Assembly: GCA_026260175.1 (NCBI GenBank)
Contig: JAKCWW010000115.1
Coordinates: 123,239-156,843, forward strand
Source of the DNA: Reticulitermes lucifugus
Lineage: Eukaryota > Arthropoda > Insecta > Blattodea > Rhinotermitidae
Reading direction: 5' to 3'
DNA: 33,605 bases
This document shows, in pieces, positions 32,730-33,605 of the stretch (position 1 is its first letter; every line of letters begins with the position of its first letter). The notes below the pieces were generated by a model. The model saw only the letters and a program-made list of their open reading frames with translations, was not told where the DNA came from and searched no databases. Both the position numbers and the translations under genes were made by a program.

Positions 32730-32862
32730 TCAATCATACTCATGGCTGCTCTCTCTCTTGGCCAGCAAACTGTCTTTTTCTTCATCTGATATCTCATCAA
32801 CCACCACTTTGGTTGTGCGTGTGATCTTGCTGAGACCTTCTGTCAGCCCAGACTGACTGACC
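32730..32862 (-). CDS. Last coding exon of an unidentified minus-strand gene (partial gene)
   Basis: The exon is preceded on the minus strand by TACTGTATGTTACAG and runs open to TGA at 32732-32730. It carries one base of a split codon, then 43 residues and the stop. The peptide is charged and coding-like: a Ser/Thr-rich start (SQSGLTEGLSKITRTT), then TKVVVDEISDEE, then EKDSLLAKRE, ending SSHEYD. EKDSLL fits the acidic dileucine sorting signal [DE]xxxL[LI], which would suit the cytosolic tail of a membrane protein, but I do not recognise the family. A LINE 3' fragment sits in the preceding intron within about 25 bp of the acceptor. The CpG-depleted surroundings suggest a broadly expressed, methylated gene. 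The exon call rests on the splice site, composition and stop; the other exons lie beyond the right edge. Confidence 0.55.
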
Positions 32863-32884
32863 CTGTAACATACAGTAACTTTAA

Positions 32885-33190
32885 CTTAATACTGTTGGAA
32901 AAATGAGATGGGCAATACATACAGCACATGAGATAAAGGAGAAATGCATACAAAATTTTTATTGAAACACTTAAAAAGAGATGACAGCACAGGCATAGAT
33001 GGAAGGATATTGAAATGAATCTTAGAGAAACAGGACGTGAGGAGAAGCATGACTTGCAAAAGGTCCAATGGTAGGCTTTCGTGAACATGGCAATGAACTT
33101 TTGGGTCCCATAAATAGCAGAGTATTTATTAACCATCTAAAGGATTACTTACTTCTCAAGAGTAACACTAATCCATGGATTTAGCTACTG
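32885..33190 (+). mobile_element. LINE 3'-end fragment in the last intron of the right-edge gene
   Basis: It reads KMRWAIHT...KEKCIQNFY, then caatggtaggctttcgtgaacatggcaatgaacttttgggtccc and the decayed tail (ttctcaagagtaacactaatccatgg). It is antisense to the gene and ends within about 25 bp of the acceptor. Confidence 0.55.
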
Positions 33191-33605
33191 CTACAGAGAA
33201 CTTCAGGATACCACAATGTGAGCACCAGTACTATTTCAACATAAGTGTGCATATCCATCACAATGGTATAGTTATATTCATGCAATTTCAAAAAACTTAG
33301 TCCATTCATTCTTAAGTTACTATAATGTTACACATAACAGTTCGGCAAACACAATTCTCAGTGCCAAAGTAAAATTACACTGCAGTCCTTTCTGTATCTA
33401 AGCATCACATATTGAATAATTTGTACGTCAGTCACACAGAGATAAGGCCCCATGCATTATAAATCTCAGCACTATACCAAGCACTGCAAATCACACTACT
33501 GCAGCTCTATTCTGAAGAAAGAGTCTGATACCAAATGCATATGATGAATATACTCCAGAGTTTGTCTGGGCACAATAAACAAAATGCAAACCCCTGCATG
33601 CCCCC

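Noticed and set aside
32843..33136. 97-codon minus frame overlapping the last exon
   Set aside because: It is the antisense reading of a LINE 3' fragment; the real exon uses another frame.

Overview
The window looks like insect nuclear DNA, most likely from a cockroach or termite (Blattodea). It is AT-rich with long introns and intergenic DNA. It is packed with tRNA-headed SINEs, 3' ends of one Jockey/CR1-like LINE family, MITEs, microsatellites and one run of 50 N. The Blattodea assignment rests on remembered resemblance of the LINE and SINE sequences to repeats common in Periplaneta and termite assemblies; no search was run. There are no bacterial operons, CRISPR arrays or canonical rRNA genes, and almost every long open frame is a repeat or a compositional accident.

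Two minus-strand genes are supported. The first is a short two-exon gene. Exon 1 (23486-23420) encodes a signal peptide and ends at a CAG|GT donor. Exon 2 (14355-14222) follows a strong pyrimidine-tract acceptor and encodes a 43-residue tail with six cysteines spaced as in beta-defensins (C-x6-C-x5-C-x11-C-x5-CC). The phases match, giving a 66-residue secreted precursor across a 9,064-bp intron. Upstream of exon 1 are a TATA-like box, an initiator-like CAGT, a perfect CRE, a CACGTG E-box and a kappaB-like site. This is the main candidate for something undescribed.

The second gene enters from the right edge. Its last coding exon (32862-32730) encodes a charged 43-residue C-terminus with an acidic dileucine motif. 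Left of its stop lies a region of about 6 kb with no convincing exon, probably a long 3' UTR plus flank. From about 26.52 kb to the right edge CpG is strongly depleted, while the left 26.5 kb is CpG-normal. That is the expected footprint of germline gene-body methylation over a broadly expressed gene; the putative peptide gene is CpG-rich.

Layout: 1-13.4 kb is intergenic repeat territory (LINE and SINE relics, a pogo-like MITE, a 69-bp-arm hairpin, a ~92-bp tandem repeat). 13.4-23.8 kb holds the small peptide gene, whose intron carries a (CA)n tract, a 44-45-bp minisatellite, a MITE, several SINEs, a LINE fragment and the assembly gap. 23.9-26.5 kb is a pile of LINE and SINE fragments. 26.5-33.6 kb is the CpG-depleted 3' part of the second gene.
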